This document shows positions 45,796 through 57,200 of a stretch of 64,000 nucleotides of DNA, one piece after another. Each line of letters opens with the position of its first letter. The first letter of the stretch is position 1. The position numbers and the translations under genes were made by a program. The stretch spans positions 124,001-188,000 of the forward strand of contig JAVBMV010000005.1 of assembly GCA_031552145.1 (NCBI GenBank), in the 5' to 3' direction. Source of the stretch: JAVBMV01 sp031552145 (GTDB lineage: Bacteria > Myxococcota > Myxococcia > Myxococcales > UBA5297). Below the pieces are notes generated by a model that did no database searches, was not told where the DNA came from, and was given only the letters and a program-made list of their open reading frames with translations.

Positions 45796-47850
45796 ATGGG
45801 TACTCGAAGCGTTCTCGCAGCGGTGGCTCTTCTCTCACTGGGCGCCTGCGATGATGGGGCGCGGAGCGATGGAGCCACGCACGGCGTCGAGAAGCAGGTG
45901 CTGCTTCGGAGCGCCGCCGACTGTGACGAGCTCGAGCAGTACATCGAGGAGACCGCGATCTGGCAGATGCGCGGCGCGCTCTCCTCCGGCGGCTACTATG
46001 GCCCTTGGCGCGGAGGCGAGCCCGTCGCCGAATCGGAGGGGGTGAATAGCGCGGGTGGCGACAAGGGGAGCGCGGGCCCGCGGGACTACACGGGCACCAA
46101 CACGCAGGTGAAGGGGGTCGACGAGGCCGACTTCGTCAAGACCGACGGGAAGCACATCTATGTGCTCTCGGGAGAGCGCTTCTACGTCGTGAAGAGCTGG
46201 CCCGCCGAGGAGCTCTCGCTGGCAGCGAGCGTGCTCATCGAGGGTTGGCCCACCGAGATGTTCCTCGATGAGGAGGCGCGCGCCGTCATCATCTCCACCA
46301 CCTACACAAACTACGAGGAGGCCGCGAGCGAGGCGGAGAAGAGCTACGACCTCCATTATGCTCGTTGGTACGCAAACGGTACGAAGGTGACGGTTATCGA
46401 CCTCGCCGACGCGACCCTCCCGCGCGTGGTCCGGGAGGAGTACCTTCCGGGCTGGTACACCAACGCGCGGCGCATCGGCAGCTCCGTACGACTGGTGCTG
46501 GGCGACAGCTTCCGTTGGCCGGAGGACGTTCGCTGGTGGCCGGAGGAGGAGCTCGATTGGAGCGACCGAGGCGCGGTCGAACTGGCGATGGCGCGGCTCA
46601 TGGCCCAAAACGAGAAGATCATTCGCGCCGCTACCCTCGCTGACTGGGTGCCAGTCAGCAGGCGCGCCCTCGCCTCGGGAGAGAAGATCGAGCTCCCGTA
46701 TGCCTGCTCCGACTTCTATCTGAGCAACGCCTCGACCGAGATGGGGCTCATGACCATCGCCACGCTCAATCTAGATGACGTCGCGGCTCCCATGGAACGC
46801 AGCACGGTGGTCGCCTATCCGGGCGAGGTCTATGCGTCGATGGAGGCGCTCTATGTGGTCACCCCGCACTGGTGGTGGTCCTTGGAGGAATCCTCTCGCA
46901 ATGGCAGCTACTCCTACCTGCACAAGTTCGATCTGAGCCACCCCGAGCGCGCCGGCTATGTCGGCTCGGGCGGCTTCGACGGCACGGTGATCGACCAGTT
47001 CTCGATGGACGAGCACGAGGGCTACCTACGCGTCGCCACCACCGTGCAGCGATTCGAGCAGAGAGCCGAGTTGGGATGGAGCAGCTCATCGCTCAGCTTT
47101 CTGCTGGTCATCGGGGAGGAAGGGAGCGAGCTGAAGGTAGTGGGGCGCTCCGAGCCACTCGCCGAGGGCGAGCGCATCTACAGCGCGCGCTTCAGGGGCG
47201 AGCGCGGCTTCATCGTTACGTTCCTGCAGACCGATCCGCTCTTCACCTTCGACCTGAGCGACCCGCTTCATCCGCGAAAGGTAGGGGAGCTGCATGTCCC
47301 GGGCTTCTCGACCTATCTGCATCCGCTCGACGAGAACCACCTGCTCGCCATCGGCACCTATCTGCCCGACCCTGGCGAGGGGGGCGGGGTCGATTGGACC
47401 GAGCGCACGCTGCAGCTCTCGCTCTTCGATGTCACGGACCTGGCCAATCCCGTGCGCACGCATATGGAGAAGGTGGGCGACTATAACGGCTACAGCGAGG
47501 CGCAGTATGACCACAAGGCCTTCAACTACTTCGCGTCGCGCAAGGTCCTCGCCATCCCGCTCTATAGCTGGTCCTATACGGGCAGCAGCGGCAGCAATAC
47601 CAGCGAGCTGCGCCTCTTCCGCATCGACCCCGCGGAGGGGATCGCGGAGCTCGGGCGCCTCTCGATGAGCGACCTCTCCCAGACCGTCACCTACGAAGAT
47701 GGCTACAGCTGGACCTGGACCCCCTATGTCCGGCGCAGCGTCATGGCGGATGACTTCGCCTATGCCATTTCCGACGTAGGGATCCGGGTCGCGCGGATGG
47801 ATGCGCTCGGTAGTCCCATAGCGACCCTGCATCTCGAGCACGCCTTCTAA
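45796..47850 (+). CDS. Beta-propeller domain lipoprotein
   Basis: A 684-residue exported lipoprotein. The signal peptide ends in a lipobox LGAC (Cys18) followed by Asp-Asp. The family hallmark TNTQVKGVDEADFVKTDG, followed by KHIYVLSG, near residue 100 places it in the family of secreted proteins with a C-terminal beta-propeller distantly related to WD40. Repeated aromatic blades such as LHKFDLSHPE and LSLFDVTDL support this. The function of that family is not established; a role at the cell surface is an inference. A paralogue follows 14 bases downstream, so they form an operon. Confidence 0.82.
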   Translation: MGTRSVLAAVALLSLGACDDGARSDGATHGVEKQVLLRSAADCDELEQYIEETAIWQMRGALSSGGYYGPWRGGEPVAESEGVNSAGGDKGSAGPRDYTGTNTQVKGVDEADFVKTDGKHIYVLSGERFYVVKSWPAEELSLAASVLIEGWPTEMFLDEEARAVIISTTYTNYEEAASEAEKSYDLHYARWYANGTKVTVIDLADATLPRVVREEYLPGWYTNARRIGSSVRLVLGDSFRWPEDVRWWPEEELDWSDRGAVELAMARLMAQNEKIIRAATLADWVPVSRRALASGEKIELPYACSDFYLSNASTEMGLMTIATLNLDDVAAPMERSTVVAYPGEVYASMEALYVVTPHWWWSLEESSRNGSYSYLHKFDLSHPERAGYVGSGGFDGTVIDQFSMDEHEGYLRVATTVQRFEQRAELGWSSSSLSFLLVIGEEGSELKVVGRSEPLAEGERIYSARFRGERGFIVTFLQTDPLFTFDLSDPLHPRKVGELHVPGFSTYLHPLDENHLLAIGTYLPDPGEGGGVDWTERTLQLSLFDVTDLANPVRTHMEKVGDYNGYSEAQYDHKAFNYFASRKVLAIPLYSWSYTGSSGSNTSELRLFRIDPAEGIAELGRLSMSDLSQTVTYEDGYSWTWTPYVRRSVMADDFAYAISDVGIRVARMDALGSPIATLHLEHAF

Positions 47851-47864
47851 TCAAGAGGTTCCAA

Positions 47865-49895
47865 ATGAGAATCACAGCAGGACTCTTCACGTCGTTGGCT
47901 CTGGTCGCTCTTCTTTGTCTGGTGGGCGCGTGTGCGGAGAGCGAGAAACGCCCCAAGGTGTCGCTCCAGAAGGTCTCGAGCTGCGAGGCGCTCGGGGCAC
48001 ACCTCAAGAGTGCAGCGATCGCTGAGATGAAGGCGACGCTGACCAACTGGTACTACTACAGCATGGGGCTGGAGGAGAGGGTCGAGGGTGGATGTGCGCC
48101 TGCGGCGGTCATGGGACTGCAGGGCGTACCGAGGTTTGCGAATGCAGGCCCGTACGTTCTTCCGAATAGATTAGAGAATGAGGACGAGCGGCGCCTCACT
48201 CGGTTCGCGGGCGATCGCATTTATACCGTGATAGGTGATTCGCTCCATGCAATGAAGGTGAGGCAGCCGGGCCAAATCGAATTGTCATCCAGCGTTCGGA
48301 TCGATGGGACGCCCGCCCGAATTATCGTAGATAACGAACGGTTGGTGCTGATCTCGACGCTCAAACGCTCGAACTCGACGGGCGCCGCTTATTGTGATGA
48401 CAACGTGGTAGGATCGATCGTCGTGACGATTGTGGATGTCTCGGACGTTTCGCGCATCAAGGCGGTTCGAGAGAGTGTGTTTCAAGGTAGTCTTGTAAGC
48501 GCCAGTTTGCTCGAAGGATCGGTTCGTCTCGTCATTCAGGATCGATTTAGATGGCAAGAGCGAGTGCGTTGGAGCATGGAGGGCGTGGGAGATTGGAGCG
48601 ATCACGAGGCGGCAAAGAAAGCACTCGCGCTGCATGTCGAGGAGAATGAGCGGGCGATAATGGAGGTGCCTTTACAGGAATGGGTTCCATCCATGGAGCG
48701 GGCTGTTTCGGGTTTGAATAACCTTGTTGAGCCGGTTCCATTTGCCTGCGAAGATTTCTATCTCGACAACGGGAGCCCGTCCGCGATGTACACAGAGGTC
48801 GTGGAGTTGAGGCTCATTGGACCCTATGGGGAGATGGAGCATCTCTCCGTCGTGGGGCGATATGGAGGGAGCTCTTTTGACTCCAATTCGTTCTATCTTC
48901 TGTCGCATCAGCTGCGCCAGATTTCCGAGGGGCGTCTGCTCGCGAGCACGCATGTGCACCAGTTTGCGATTGGGCGACACGGGGGGCTCTCCTATGGCGC
49001 TTCGGGGCAATTCGACGGGCGCCTGGCAACCGCGCACTCAATCGACACCAAGGATGGCTTTCTGAGGGTCGCCGTCAATGTCGATGAATACCAGCGCTCC
49101 GAAGGGGGGTGGCATCCCGCCGAGACTGCTAGTTTGATCCATGTGTTTACATTCGAAAAAAACGAACTGCGAGAGTTGGGCCGATCGGAGCCTCTCGAAG
49201 TTGAAGGGCGAATCTTTGATGCCTATTTCGCGGGCGACCGCGCCATGCTCTCGCTCTTGGGTGATGGGACGCCGATCTATGTGATGGATATGTCGCGCCC
49301 CCATAGGCCAATGCTTGGGGGAACCCTTCCGATCGTTGGCTCTTCGGCCTCGATCGTCCCAGTGGCGGGGCAGCGTTTCGCCATCGTCGGTCCCAGTGTG
49401 GAACGCGCGGAGCCAGGAGAAGCCGCGTGCGCGTCCAGGGAGGTGCAACTCGCTTCCGTAGACCTCTCGGATCTCTCGAATCTTCAGCTGGACGATGTTC
49501 AAGACCAGGGGGATGAATGCATGAGAGTGAGCGAGATAGGGAATGATAATCGAGGCTTCCGATACTTCTCCGAACGTGGCCTGCTGTCGCTTCCCTATTC
49601 CGAGCTCAAGCTCGAGGAAGATGCGAGCGGAGGCCTCAGCGAGGTTCGGTTCTTTCGTCTCTCCGCGGGAGGTGGTTTGGAGCCCGCGGGGGCGTTGTCG
49701 CTCAGCGATTGGGTGCGCGTCGATACGACGAACCCTCTGCTTCAAACGGTCATCTTTCCGCACGACAACAGGGTAGTCATGGCGGTCGATTTCATCTACG
49801 CTTTTTCCGACGTCGGGGTGCGCGTCGCGCATATGAGCGCGCCAGAAAAAGTTCTAACGACGGTGCTCTTCGATGAGCCCGAGGTCGACCCATAG
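47865..49895 (+). CDS. Diverged beta-propeller lipoprotein paralogue
   Basis: A 676-residue lipoprotein with lipobox VGAC (Cys23). It aligns end to end with the previous gene: DRFRWQERVRW matches DSFRWPEDVRW, ACEDFYLDN matches ACSDFYLSN, and the end DFIYAFSDVGVRVAHM matches DFAYAISDVGIRVARM. The VKGVDEADFVKTDG signature has decayed to ENEDERRLTRFAGDR. Codon use is richer in A/T at third positions than in neighbours, and more cysteines are present. It is a duplicated, rapidly diverging copy rather than a pseudogene, as the frame is open throughout. Confidence 0.78.
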   Translation: MRITAGLFTSLALVALLCLVGACAESEKRPKVSLQKVSSCEALGAHLKSAAIAEMKATLTNWYYYSMGLEERVEGGCAPAAVMGLQGVPRFANAGPYVLPNRLENEDERRLTRFAGDRIYTVIGDSLHAMKVRQPGQIELSSSVRIDGTPARIIVDNERLVLISTLKRSNSTGAAYCDDNVVGSIVVTIVDVSDVSRIKAVRESVFQGSLVSASLLEGSVRLVIQDRFRWQERVRWSMEGVGDWSDHEAAKKALALHVEENERAIMEVPLQEWVPSMERAVSGLNNLVEPVPFACEDFYLDNGSPSAMYTEVVELRLIGPYGEMEHLSVVGRYGGSSFDSNSFYLLSHQLRQISEGRLLASTHVHQFAIGRHGGLSYGASGQFDGRLATAHSIDTKDGFLRVAVNVDEYQRSEGGWHPAETASLIHVFTFEKNELRELGRSEPLEVEGRIFDAYFAGDRAMLSLLGDGTPIYVMDMSRPHRPMLGGTLPIVGSSASIVPVAGQRFAIVGPSVERAEPGEAACASREVQLASVDLSDLSNLQLDDVQDQGDECMRVSEIGNDNRGFRYFSERGLLSLPYSELKLEEDASGGLSEVRFFRLSAGGGLEPAGALSLSDWVRVDTTNPLLQTVIFPHDNRVVMAVDFIYAFSDVGVRVAHMSAPEKVLTTVLFDEPEVDP

Positions 49896-49909
49896 CCTTG
49901 CTGGACGAA

Positions 49910-49943
49910 AACGCCCGGCCCCCCTTGCGGAGGCCCGGGCGTT
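49910..49943. terminator. Bidirectional terminator between convergent genes
   Basis: AACGCCCGG (49910-49918) pairs with CCGGGCGTT (49935-49943) around a 16-base loop, between the plus-strand lipoprotein and the minus-strand aminotransferase. Short A and T runs at the stem ends fit both directions. Confidence 0.7.
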
Positions 49944-49966
49944 CTTGCGCCTGACTCTGGCTCAAC

Positions 49967-51139
49967 CTACTTGCGCAGCTTGCGCACGAATTGCTCGATG
50001 CGGTTGAGTGCCTCCTCGATGTTCTTGGTCGAGTTGGCGTAGGCCATCCGCACGAACCCTTCGCCGCAGGCGCCGAAGGCAGAGCCGGGCACCGCCGCGA
50101 CGTGCTCTCCGTAGAGCAGCTTCTCCGAGAACTCCTCGCTGGTGAGGCCCGTGGGGCGGATGTCGGGGAAGCAGTAGAAGGCGCCCTTCGGCTCGAAGGT
50201 GGGCAGGCCGATGCGGTTGAGGCCGCTGACGATGATGCGCCGGCGCTTGTCATACTCGGCCACCATCTCGGCTACGGCGCCGTCGCCGTGCTCCATCGCC
50301 TCGAGGCCGGCGATCTGGCCCATCGTCGGCGCCGACATGATCATGTACTGGTGCACCTTGCGGATGGCGCCGAGCAGCGTCGGGTTGGCGCCGACGAAGC
50401 CCACGCGCCAGCCGGTCATGGCGTAGTTCTTCGACCAGCCACCGATGTGGAGCGTCCGCTCCTTCATGCCGGGAAGCGAGGCGAAGCTGACGTGCTGGTG
50501 CCCGCCGTAGGTGAGCATGTCGTAGAGCTCGTCGGAGAGGACGAGCAGATCGTGCTTCTCGACTACCTTCGCGATCTCGAGCAGCCGCTCGCGCGACATG
50601 ACGGCGCCAGTGGGGTTGTTGGGATAGCCGATGAAGAGCATGCGCGTCTTGGGCGTGATCTTCCGCTCGATGTCTTCGGCGGTCACCTCGAAGTTGTTCT
50701 CGGCACGCGTCTCGACCACCACCGGCACGCCGCCCGCGAAGACGACAGAGGGCTTGTAGGCGACGAACGAGGGCTCGACGACGATCACCTCGTCGCCCGG
50801 ATCGATCACCGCGAGCATCGCGGCCTGGATCGCCTCGCTGCCGCCCACGGTGATGAGCAACTCCGCCTCGGGATCGAAGCTAACGCCGAACTTGCTGGCG
50901 TACTTTCTGGAGACTGCTTCGCGCAGTTCCAGCAGGCCCGAGTTGGAGGTGTAGTGGGTCTCTCCTCGCTGCAGCGCGTCGATGCCCGCGTCGAGGATGC
51001 GCTTGGGCGTGGTGAAGTCGGGCTCGCCGATGCCGAGCGAGATGACGTCCTTCATGGTGGCCGCGATGTCGAAGAAGCGGCGGATGCCCGAGGGTGGAAC
51101 TGTGCGGGCCTTCTCGGAGATGCGAGTGGCGTTGGTCAT
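49967..51139 (-). CDS. Class I/II PLP-dependent aminotransferase
   Basis: A 390-residue fold-type I aminotransferase. The substrate region SLGIGEPDFTTPKRI, the PNNPTGAV motif (173-180) and the PLP lysine in GGWSKNYAMTGWR (K237) are intact, as is the C-terminal arginine segment FVRMAYANS. The start at 51139 gives MTNATRISEKARTVPPSG; a longer frame to 51247 runs into the upstream terminator. It most resembles aspartate/alanine or aromatic aminotransferases of the AspC-like branch; the substrate cannot be set from sequence. It is transcribed alone. Confidence 0.88.
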   Translation of the reverse strand: MTNATRISEKARTVPPSGIRRFFDIAATMKDVISLGIGEPDFTTPKRILDAGIDALQRGETHYTSNSGLLELREAVSRKYASKFGVSFDPEAELLITVGGSEAIQAAMLAVIDPGDEVIVVEPSFVAYKPSVVFAGGVPVVVETRAENNFEVTAEDIERKITPKTRMLFIGYPNNPTGAVMSRERLLEIAKVVEKHDLLVLSDELYDMLTYGGHQHVSFASLPGMKERTLHIGGWSKNYAMTGWRVGFVGANPTLLGAIRKVHQYMIMSAPTMGQIAGLEAMEHGDGAVAEMVAEYDKRRRIIVSGLNRIGLPTFEPKGAFYCFPDIRPTGLTSEEFSEKLLYGEHVAAVPGSAFGACGEGFVRMAYANSTKNIEEALNRIEQFVRKLRK

Positions 51140-51225
51140 GGTCGAGTCTGTAATCCAATCGGGGGGATTCTGCTCCGCGCCTCCTCCCGGTCCAGGGGGC
51201 GCGGCTTGGGGACGCGAGTTTATCC

Positions 51226-51262
51226 GAAAAAAGAGGAGGGCGCCCAAGAAGGACGCCCTCCA
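51226..51262 (-). terminator. Intrinsic terminator of the giant lipoprotein gene
   Basis: On the minus strand an 8-bp stem GGAGGGCG/CGCCCTCC is followed by TCTTTTTT. It lies 25 bases after the stop of the giant lipoprotein gene and before the aminotransferase. Confidence 0.85.
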
Positions 51263-51287
51263 AAGTCGAACGCCAGGGTTGGCTCGC

Positions 51288-54200
51288 CTACTCGGTCAGC
51301 AGGAGGTCGAAGGCGCCCGCGTTTGGAAAGCCAATGCCGCGCCCGTAGCCATCGACGAAGATGAAGTAGGTGTGGTTGGGTAAGGGATTGGAGACGGTCA
51401 ACCGCTCGATTTGGATCTCGAAATCATCCTCCTGGGAGCCTCCGATGCAGGAGGTGGCCAGCTCGCAGTCTGAGCCGATCCAAAGCCCCGCGGACCATGG
51501 GACCGGGCCCGAAATAATCGGCGTGAGCTTTACCGTGAAGGGCACCGGATTCGAGCCAGTCGTATGGCTGTAGACCAGATCGGGCCCGTAGCCGTTGCTG
51601 TAATGCAAGTTGCCGCACCCAGGGGCCGCTCCACGCCCCCAGCTATAGCTGTTGGAGGCCTCTCGCGTGTCGCCACGAACTGTCGTGCCCGCGGTGAGTG
51701 GGATCGCGCCGGTGCAGCGATCGTTCGCCGGTGGGCTGGCCGCGGGAGCGCGGATCGTGATCTGGAGCTGCTGCTCACCACGGGGGAGGAGGTTCGGGAA
51801 ATCGACGAAGGCGTAGTATGTGCCGGGCTCCAGGCGCGGGATAACCAAGGGGGCGAGCATTCCGGTGAGACAGCCATACTCCGCGCTCATGCGCTCGTCG
51901 TCGCAGCTCTCCTTGCGGAGGTAGTAGGAGGGGAAGGTATCGGGGACCTGCAGCTCCAAAGGAATGATCGCCTCTAAGGTCACCTGCCTGGGCTGCGAGA
52001 GCGTGAAGGCATAGGCGAAGTCCTGGCCCGTCATCGCTGCGCAGCCGCCGCTGGTGGTGTTGGCCCAGTTGCTCTTGGTGAAGGAGAACTTGGAGAGCTT
52101 CGTCACGTCAGCATTGGTGAGGTCTATGGGGAGCTCCAGCGAGCGGCAGCCACCGGGCGTCGCCGTAAGAGAGGTGCTCCGAGTTATGGCGTCGATCCAG
52201 AAGGTGCCCGTTGCATCCTTGTCGAGCGCATCCACCCATAGATAGTAAGTGACGCCCGGCGCGACATAGGAGAAGTCGATGGAGGCCACGCCGTTGGTTC
52301 CCAGAGTGCAGGCGCCCTGCAATTCGCTCTGTTGCTCCCCGCAGGTTGCCTGCACATAGAGCGCGGGTTCGAAGCCCATGGCGGTGAGACGCAGGTCGAG
52401 GCTCGAGGCCTCCTCCAACACGAACTTGTAGACCTTGTCGGGGCCCGGCATCGCGCCGCAGGAGCCGGCGCTGTTGTCGGAGGCGTCGCTCAGCGTGCCG
52501 CCGTAAGAACTCGTGGAGTTGCTGGCGAAGTTCAAGAGGGTAGCGCTCGCGCCTGGGTTGTCCAGCGGACCGCAGTGATCGTTGGGCGCGAAGTTCTTGA
52601 TGGGAAGCATCTGGAGCTCGAGCTCGAACTCTCCGGTCGCCCCAGCCGCCGAGTCGACGACGATGTAGATCGAGGTCGTGCTGCTCGCCCCGCGCGTATC
52701 GGTCGCCACGGTCACCGTTTCGCCCGCGGCGTTTGCCGAGGAGCATTTCAGTAGCGAAGCGGGAAGGCTGGCACAGTCGCGCCTCAACTCGAGCGAGGGT
52801 TTGAATTGGGCGGAGAGGCCGCCCCAGGTGATGGGCTTGACGGTAACGGAGAGCGTCTGATTGGGCGGCACATCGACCCTGTAAAGAAGGTCGGGCCCCG
52901 TGGTGTCGCCGCAGCTCGAGGAGGAGAGGTCGTTGCGCGCGTTCTCGAGCCCGATACGCTCGACATACTTGACGTGGCCCAGGCCGTTCGGCTGCAGCGC
53001 CGTGACGATCCCGTCGCAACTATCGTTGAGCACCGACGAACTCTCGGTTCTGCGCCCAATCGCCAGAGCATAGAGCAGCGGCTTGTTCGCCGCCGGCGCG
53101 GTGGGGCTCTCCACAACGATGGTGTGGGTGCCGGCGGCGAGCATCCTGGTGAATTCGTTGCGTCCGTTGGTGCCGAGGGCGCAGGCCGAGGAGGAGGGCT
53201 CGGCGCCGCAGCTCGAGAGCAAGTAGACCATCGGCGTCGCGAGCGTACCGAAGCCGAAACTTCTGACGAACATCGTATTGAAATCGTTTCCGAGGACCAT
53301 CGCGGAGACAAGGCTGGGGTACTCCAGCGTGAAGGAGTAGTAGTGCTCCGGCCCCGCGGCGCAGGTGCCCTCGGAGTTCCCCGACTCGCCCGGCTCGAAG
53401 GAGCCCGTGGCGAAGGTCATACCCGCTGAGTCGAAGGCGGGGAGGGGAAGGGGCGCAGAGCAGAGCGCGGAGGCGCTCCGCTCCTCTTCGAACTGCACGA
53501 AGAGGGCGTAGGAGGCGGGAGTTGTTCCGGCGCCGCTGTCCAGCCACACAAAGTATTCTCCAGCCGCCGAGATGGTCAGGCTGGTGGTGAGCGCCTTCGA
53601 AGAATCCAGCGAGAAGACACATTGCGGCGCGGCGCCCACTTGGTCGCACTTGCTCCTGATCTCGAGCGCCGGGGCCCAGAAGCTCCCGGAGAGCTGTATG
53701 GCCGAGGCGCGCAGCTTTCCAGGCCCTGGTACCTTGACGGAATAGGCCGCCTCGAAGCCGGCCTGCGCACGGCACTGGACGCCCATCGTGTTGTTGCTCG
53801 AGAGCGTGCCCGTCGCCATGGCACGCCCCTCGATGAGCGTCAGCTCTTGGGCCGCGAGGCAGGTGGCGTTCGTCATCTGTACCGGCGTCGGTGGGAGCGG
53901 ATGCACCGGCGGAAGCACCTCGGCGAGATCAAAGTCGGCGATGAAGGGGCCAGCCTCCTCCGAGAGGCCCGGCACCAGCCAGACCAGGTATTCGCCAGCG
54001 GGGATCGAGCTCCAGGTGAGGGTGGCCTTCCCCGAGCCTTCACGCCGCTCGCAGAGCGGAAATGGAGAAGCGGCGCGCGCGCAGCTCGTCCCCTCCAGAG
54101 GCTCGACCATGATCGCCGCCGACGAGGTGTCGCGGTAGGGGAGCGAGAGCGCTACGCGCAGGCTCTTCGCGGGGCCGGAGGGGACTATCAGCCGGTAGGC

Positions 54201-57200
54201 GAGGTCGTGCCCCGCAATGGAGCCCGGCGTGCCGCTCTGCGGCGCGGCGCAGGTGAAGTCGAGGTCGCTCTTCGCGGCGCCGCTGTCGCCAGTAATGCGG
54301 GCGTAGCCCTGGGCATCGAATGGGACGGCGGCCGCCTGCTGGCAGCTTTCGCTCGCGGCGTCGAACAGCTCCAGATTGAGCTTGAAGGGGCCGCCGCCGG
54401 GCGTGTAGGAATCCACGTAGAGATAGTATGTGCCCGAAGCAACAGGGAGGCGAAGGCTCTCTCCCGCGGCGACGCAGGCGAGCTGGGTGTCGGCCTGCTC
54501 GCACCCGGTGCGCAGGTAGAGGACGGGCGAGAAGCCCGCGTGGGCGCCCGGGAGGCGCTCGACGCGCGCCGTCAGGGCGTGAGGCCGGTCGGTGGGGATG
54601 GTCACCCTGTAGAGCGCCTCGTTGCCGTGCGTGGAGCCGCCCGCGCACTCCCGGCCCGAAGTGGTATGCCACCCCGAGAAGGTCGAACCCTCCACCTCGA
54701 GGGTGCCGTTGCCGTGCAGGGCGAGGCGCTGGTCGGTGGTGACCTCATTGCAGGCGGCGATCGGCGCCGCGGGCGGGGCGCCCAGCGAGAGCTCCAGCAT
54801 GAAGAAGCCATCGAGTGGTCGGGTCGAGTCTACCCATAGATAGTACTCCCCTTCCTCGAGCGTGGTAGTGAGCAGCGCCGGCCCTCCCGCGGCGCCCGCG
54901 ACGGCGAGCAGCTCATCGGACGCGGGGCCCGACATGCAGCCACCGTCGCGCAGATAGAGAAGGGCGAGGCCATTCGTCTCCGCGAAGGTGAGGCGAGCCG
55001 AGAGCGTATGCGGCGCCGTCAGCCGCAGTCGGTAGACGAGGTCGGCGCCGTCGCCAATCTGGAGGTTTGACGAGCGGCTGACATCGGTCGCCAGCTGGGT
55101 GTTGCCATAGAGGGTCTTGGAGGAGAGAAGCGCAAGCTCATCGAGGTCGACCGCGACGTTGCAGGAGTTGGGGACGGGCGCCGAAAGCTCTGTCGTCAGC
55201 TCCAGCGAATATTCGCCATCGGACTCGGAGATGCCGTCGACGATGAGCGAGTACCAAGCTCCTCCCGCCGCGGTGATGGAGGCGGAGGCCAGCTCGCCCA
55301 GGGCGTTCGCGCAGGCGAACTCGCTGTCGGGAACGAGGCCGTCGCAGCCATCCCCCGTGCGGAGATAGAGAGCGGGGAGGTAGGGCGGCGCGCCCGTGGC
55401 ATTCTTCGCGTGCACCCGCGCGGTGAGCAGCCCGTCGTCGGGCAGATAGATCCGATAGGCGATGTCGGCGCCATTGTGCGGCTGCGCGGCGGTCGCGCAC
55501 CCGCCGCGGTAGTCGTCGCGTGCATTCTCCGTCGATTCGAAGGGGAGTAGCAGCCGCGAGGGAGTGGGCCCCATCCGCAGCTCCTGTGCGTTGGCGCAGG
55601 TGTCCTCCTGGGGGGGAGAGGCCGCCGGCAGCGCGTCGACGGTGAGCGTGAATCGCCCGACGGCCTCTGTATCGCGCGAGTCGACGAAGATGAAGAGCTG
55701 CCCAGAGACTGCCTTCATTCGCGAGAGGAGCTTGCCTACAGGCATACCCGCTTGGCAGGTCAGGTCGGGATCGAGAGGCCCGCAGCCTCTTCTGACCGAG
55801 AGCGTCGGGCTTAGCTCCGAGCCCGACGCTGGTGCCAATTCGATGGAGAGGTTGGCCAGGAAGGGAAGCGTGATCTTGTAGAAGAGCTCTGGCCCGCTGG
55901 CGTCGCTGGCGCATCGGGCTGCATCGGTGTGCAGGCTCAGGTTGGTGTCGCCCTCGATGGAAAGTCGTGAGCCGCGCGCGGTCGCGACCCAGTCGGTCAT
56001 GTGGGTCGCGCTGGCGCAGGTGCGGTTGGGAGCCATCGGCGAGTCGTTGCTCGTGACCTCGAGGAGGAACGCCCCGTTCATGCCCGGCGTGCTCTCCACC
56101 CACAAATAGTAAGGTTTCGCGGGGTCGAGGCGCTCTACGGTGAGCTCCAGAGGCCCCGTCTCTTCAGCGGCGGCACATCCCCGCTCGCTCTTCCCCGCGA
56201 GGCTCCCGCATTCGCTGCGGAGGCTGACGCCGGGGACCATGGCCGAGCCGGGGAGCGGGATGACGCGAATCAAAAGATCTTTCGGGAGGCCTGCTTGGAG
56301 TTCCAACTTCCAGAGCAGCTCCTTGCCCGAGCCCGTTGCGCGGCAGCTGCTCGTCTGTTGGTTGCCTCCAGCGATCGTGTCGGAGACGACGCGGGTGGTG
56401 GCGCCATTTGCGACGGAGAGCGCGGCCTCGGCGCCGCAGGCGAGATTCGAGATGAGGGGAAAAATCGAGTAATCGAGATCGAAGGTGCCTTCGGTGCCGT
56501 GGGCGCCATCGACTATCAAGTAGTACGTTCCTGTTTGCGTCAGATCCATGGCGAGCGAGGCATGCGCGCCCGCCCGGGTGCCACAGCTCGCCCCTGCGGG
56601 AGCGCTGTCGGCGCAGCTTCGCAGCAGGTAGAGCGTGGGTTGGAAGCCGTCGGAGGTGGCCGACACGCGCGCGTGCAAGGTCGACGGCGTCTCGACCTGG
56701 AGACGGTAGGCGACCTCCGCGCCAGAGCTCTCGCACTGGGCCACCGCGCGCGCGTTGCTGGCGCCGAAGGTGGTGCCGCTCACGCTGCCGGCGTAGGTCT
56801 CTTCGCCCGGCGTCAGGTCGGGGAGGAGCTGGTACTCGTCACCCTCATCGGCGCCGGCGCAGGTGTCGTTGAGAGGGACCGGGGCCCGCGGGGGCATCGA
56901 GACCGTCAGGTCGAAATAGCCATGTCCGCCGAAGGTGGAGTCGACCTGGAGGTAGTAGATGGAACCCTCCACGAGGCCGAAGGCCGCGAGAGAAACTCCC
57001 TCGCCGTAGGCGCTGGATCTGGCGCAGGCCCTTGGGAGCTCGGAGGAGCCAGCGCCGCAGCCCGAGCGGAGCGAGAGGGCGGGGAGGAGCGCCGAGGCCA
57101 CGGTGGGGGGCTGAGCCGCCAGCGAGACGAAGAGGTTGCGCGCCCCACTCCCGGTGGGGACCTCGATTGCGTATACGAGCTCCCTGTCGCTGGTCGAGAC

